Part shown: piece after piece, positions 5,724 to 6,146 of the stretch
Numbering within the stretch: position 1 is the stretch's first letter
Layout of the letters: each line of letters begins with the position of its first letter
Origin: Actinomycetota bacterium
GTDB taxonomy: Bacteria > Actinomycetota > Actinomycetes > Nanopelagicales > Nanopelagicaceae
Reading direction: 5' to 3'
Assembly (NCBI GenBank): GCA_009700405.1
Contig: WLMD01000098.1
Location: 1 to 6,146, forward strand
DNA: 6,146 bases
The notes under the pieces: generated by a model
The model's database searches: none
What the model saw: the letters and a program-made list of their open reading frames with translations, nothing else
What the model was told of the DNA's origin: nothing
Translations under genes and position numbers: made by a program

Positions 5724-6146
5724 ATGACCGAAACAACAGGTGGCTTCACATCTGCAGGCTTAGAGCTAGAAGCTCAGACGTTAACTCTCCCCTCTCTTTC
5801 TATATCTGAAGCTGTCGAACTCGGCGAGATTGCTGCCCAGTTAGGTCGCGACCGCGCACTTCCAATTGCTATAGAAGTGCGTTTGCATGATTGGACAGTT
5901 TTTCATCTCTCGCTACCTGGGTCATCTCCGGATAATGATGCGTGGATGAATCGCAAGGCGCGTGTTGTCTTGGCGACAGGTCACTCCACTATGTACGAAC
6001 GAGTATTAGCTGAAGAACAAGGGATTAATTGGTATGAAGTAAAAGGCTTGCCCGAGGAGACACATGCAATCCACGGTGGTGGGTTAGCGCTAAATGTTAA
6101 GGGCCTTGGATTTGCTGGGATTTTGTTAGTGAGCGGCTTGCCTCAA
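5724..6146 (+). CDS. HbpS-like / UPF0303 family protein, 3'-truncated by window edge
   Basis: The frame stays open from ATG 5724 to the last base, giving 141 residues with no stop in the window; family members are about 160 residues, so some 20 are missing. After a variable N-terminus I see SEAVELGEIAAQLG (28-41), PIAIEV (47-52), the WMNRKARVV segment (73-81) and GGGLALNV, then GFAGILLVSGLP (129-140), which matches the family ending that normally continues into Asp-Asp-His. No signal peptide, so probably cytosolic. The family is related to GlcG/HbpS; some relatives bind or degrade heme, but most UPF0303 proteins have no proven function. It follows the FMN transferase stop by 14 bases and belongs to the same operon. 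A heme or redox link with the flavocytochrome is only inferred from position. Confidence 0.78.
   Translation, partial: MTETTGGFTSAGLELEAQTLTLPSLSISEAVELGEIAAQLGRDRALPIAIEVRLHDWTVFHLSLPGSSPDNDAWMNRKARVVLATGHSTMYERVLAEEQGINWYEVKGLPEETHAIHGGGLALNVKGLGFAGILLVSGLPQ

Overview
The window looks like chromosomal DNA from a small-genome actinobacterium. The base composition is a little under half G+C by eye, gene spacing is tight, and two genes have promoter-like boxes so close to the start codon that leaderless transcripts are likely. The actinobacterial style and the moderate G+C are reminiscent of freshwater Nanopelagicales (acI), but nothing in the sequence proves this.

Left part (1-2058): two nucleotide-sugar enzymes face each other. 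A UDP-HexNAc 6-dehydrogenase (WbpA/WecC type, start cut off by the window edge) runs forward. An extended-SDR sugar epimerase/dehydratase runs in reverse. Both would supply activated sugars for a surface polysaccharide. Only 33 bases separate their ends, with no convincing terminator.

Right part (2142-6146): a forward-running redox cassette. It starts from an 83-bp divergent promoter region with (i) a NOX/ferric-reductase-like membrane flavocytochrome. After a 126-bp gap come (ii) an FMN-binding-domain protein with a long Thr/Pro/Ser/Gln-rich linker, (iii) a shorter paralogue of it, (iv) an ApbE-type FAD:protein FMN transferase, and (v) an HbpS-like/UPF0303 protein that runs off the right edge. 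Genes ii-v are 6, 13 and 14 bp apart and almost certainly form one operon. Gene i may be co-transcribed.

Working model (inference): NAD(P)H is oxidised at the cytosolic FAD/NAD domain of the membrane protein. Electrons cross the membrane through two hemes held by four histidines, and are handed to FMN covalently bound on the exported proteins. ApbE would attach that FMN. The final acceptor (ferric iron, a quinone or oxygen species, or another redox protein) cannot be read from the sequence. Reductase + FMN-binding + ApbE sets are known as flavinylation-based extracytosolic electron transfer. The less ordinary points are the two unequal FMN proteins, the missing Asp and 7-residue insertion near the flavinylation motif of the first, the ApbE without signal peptide, and the HbpS-like partner.
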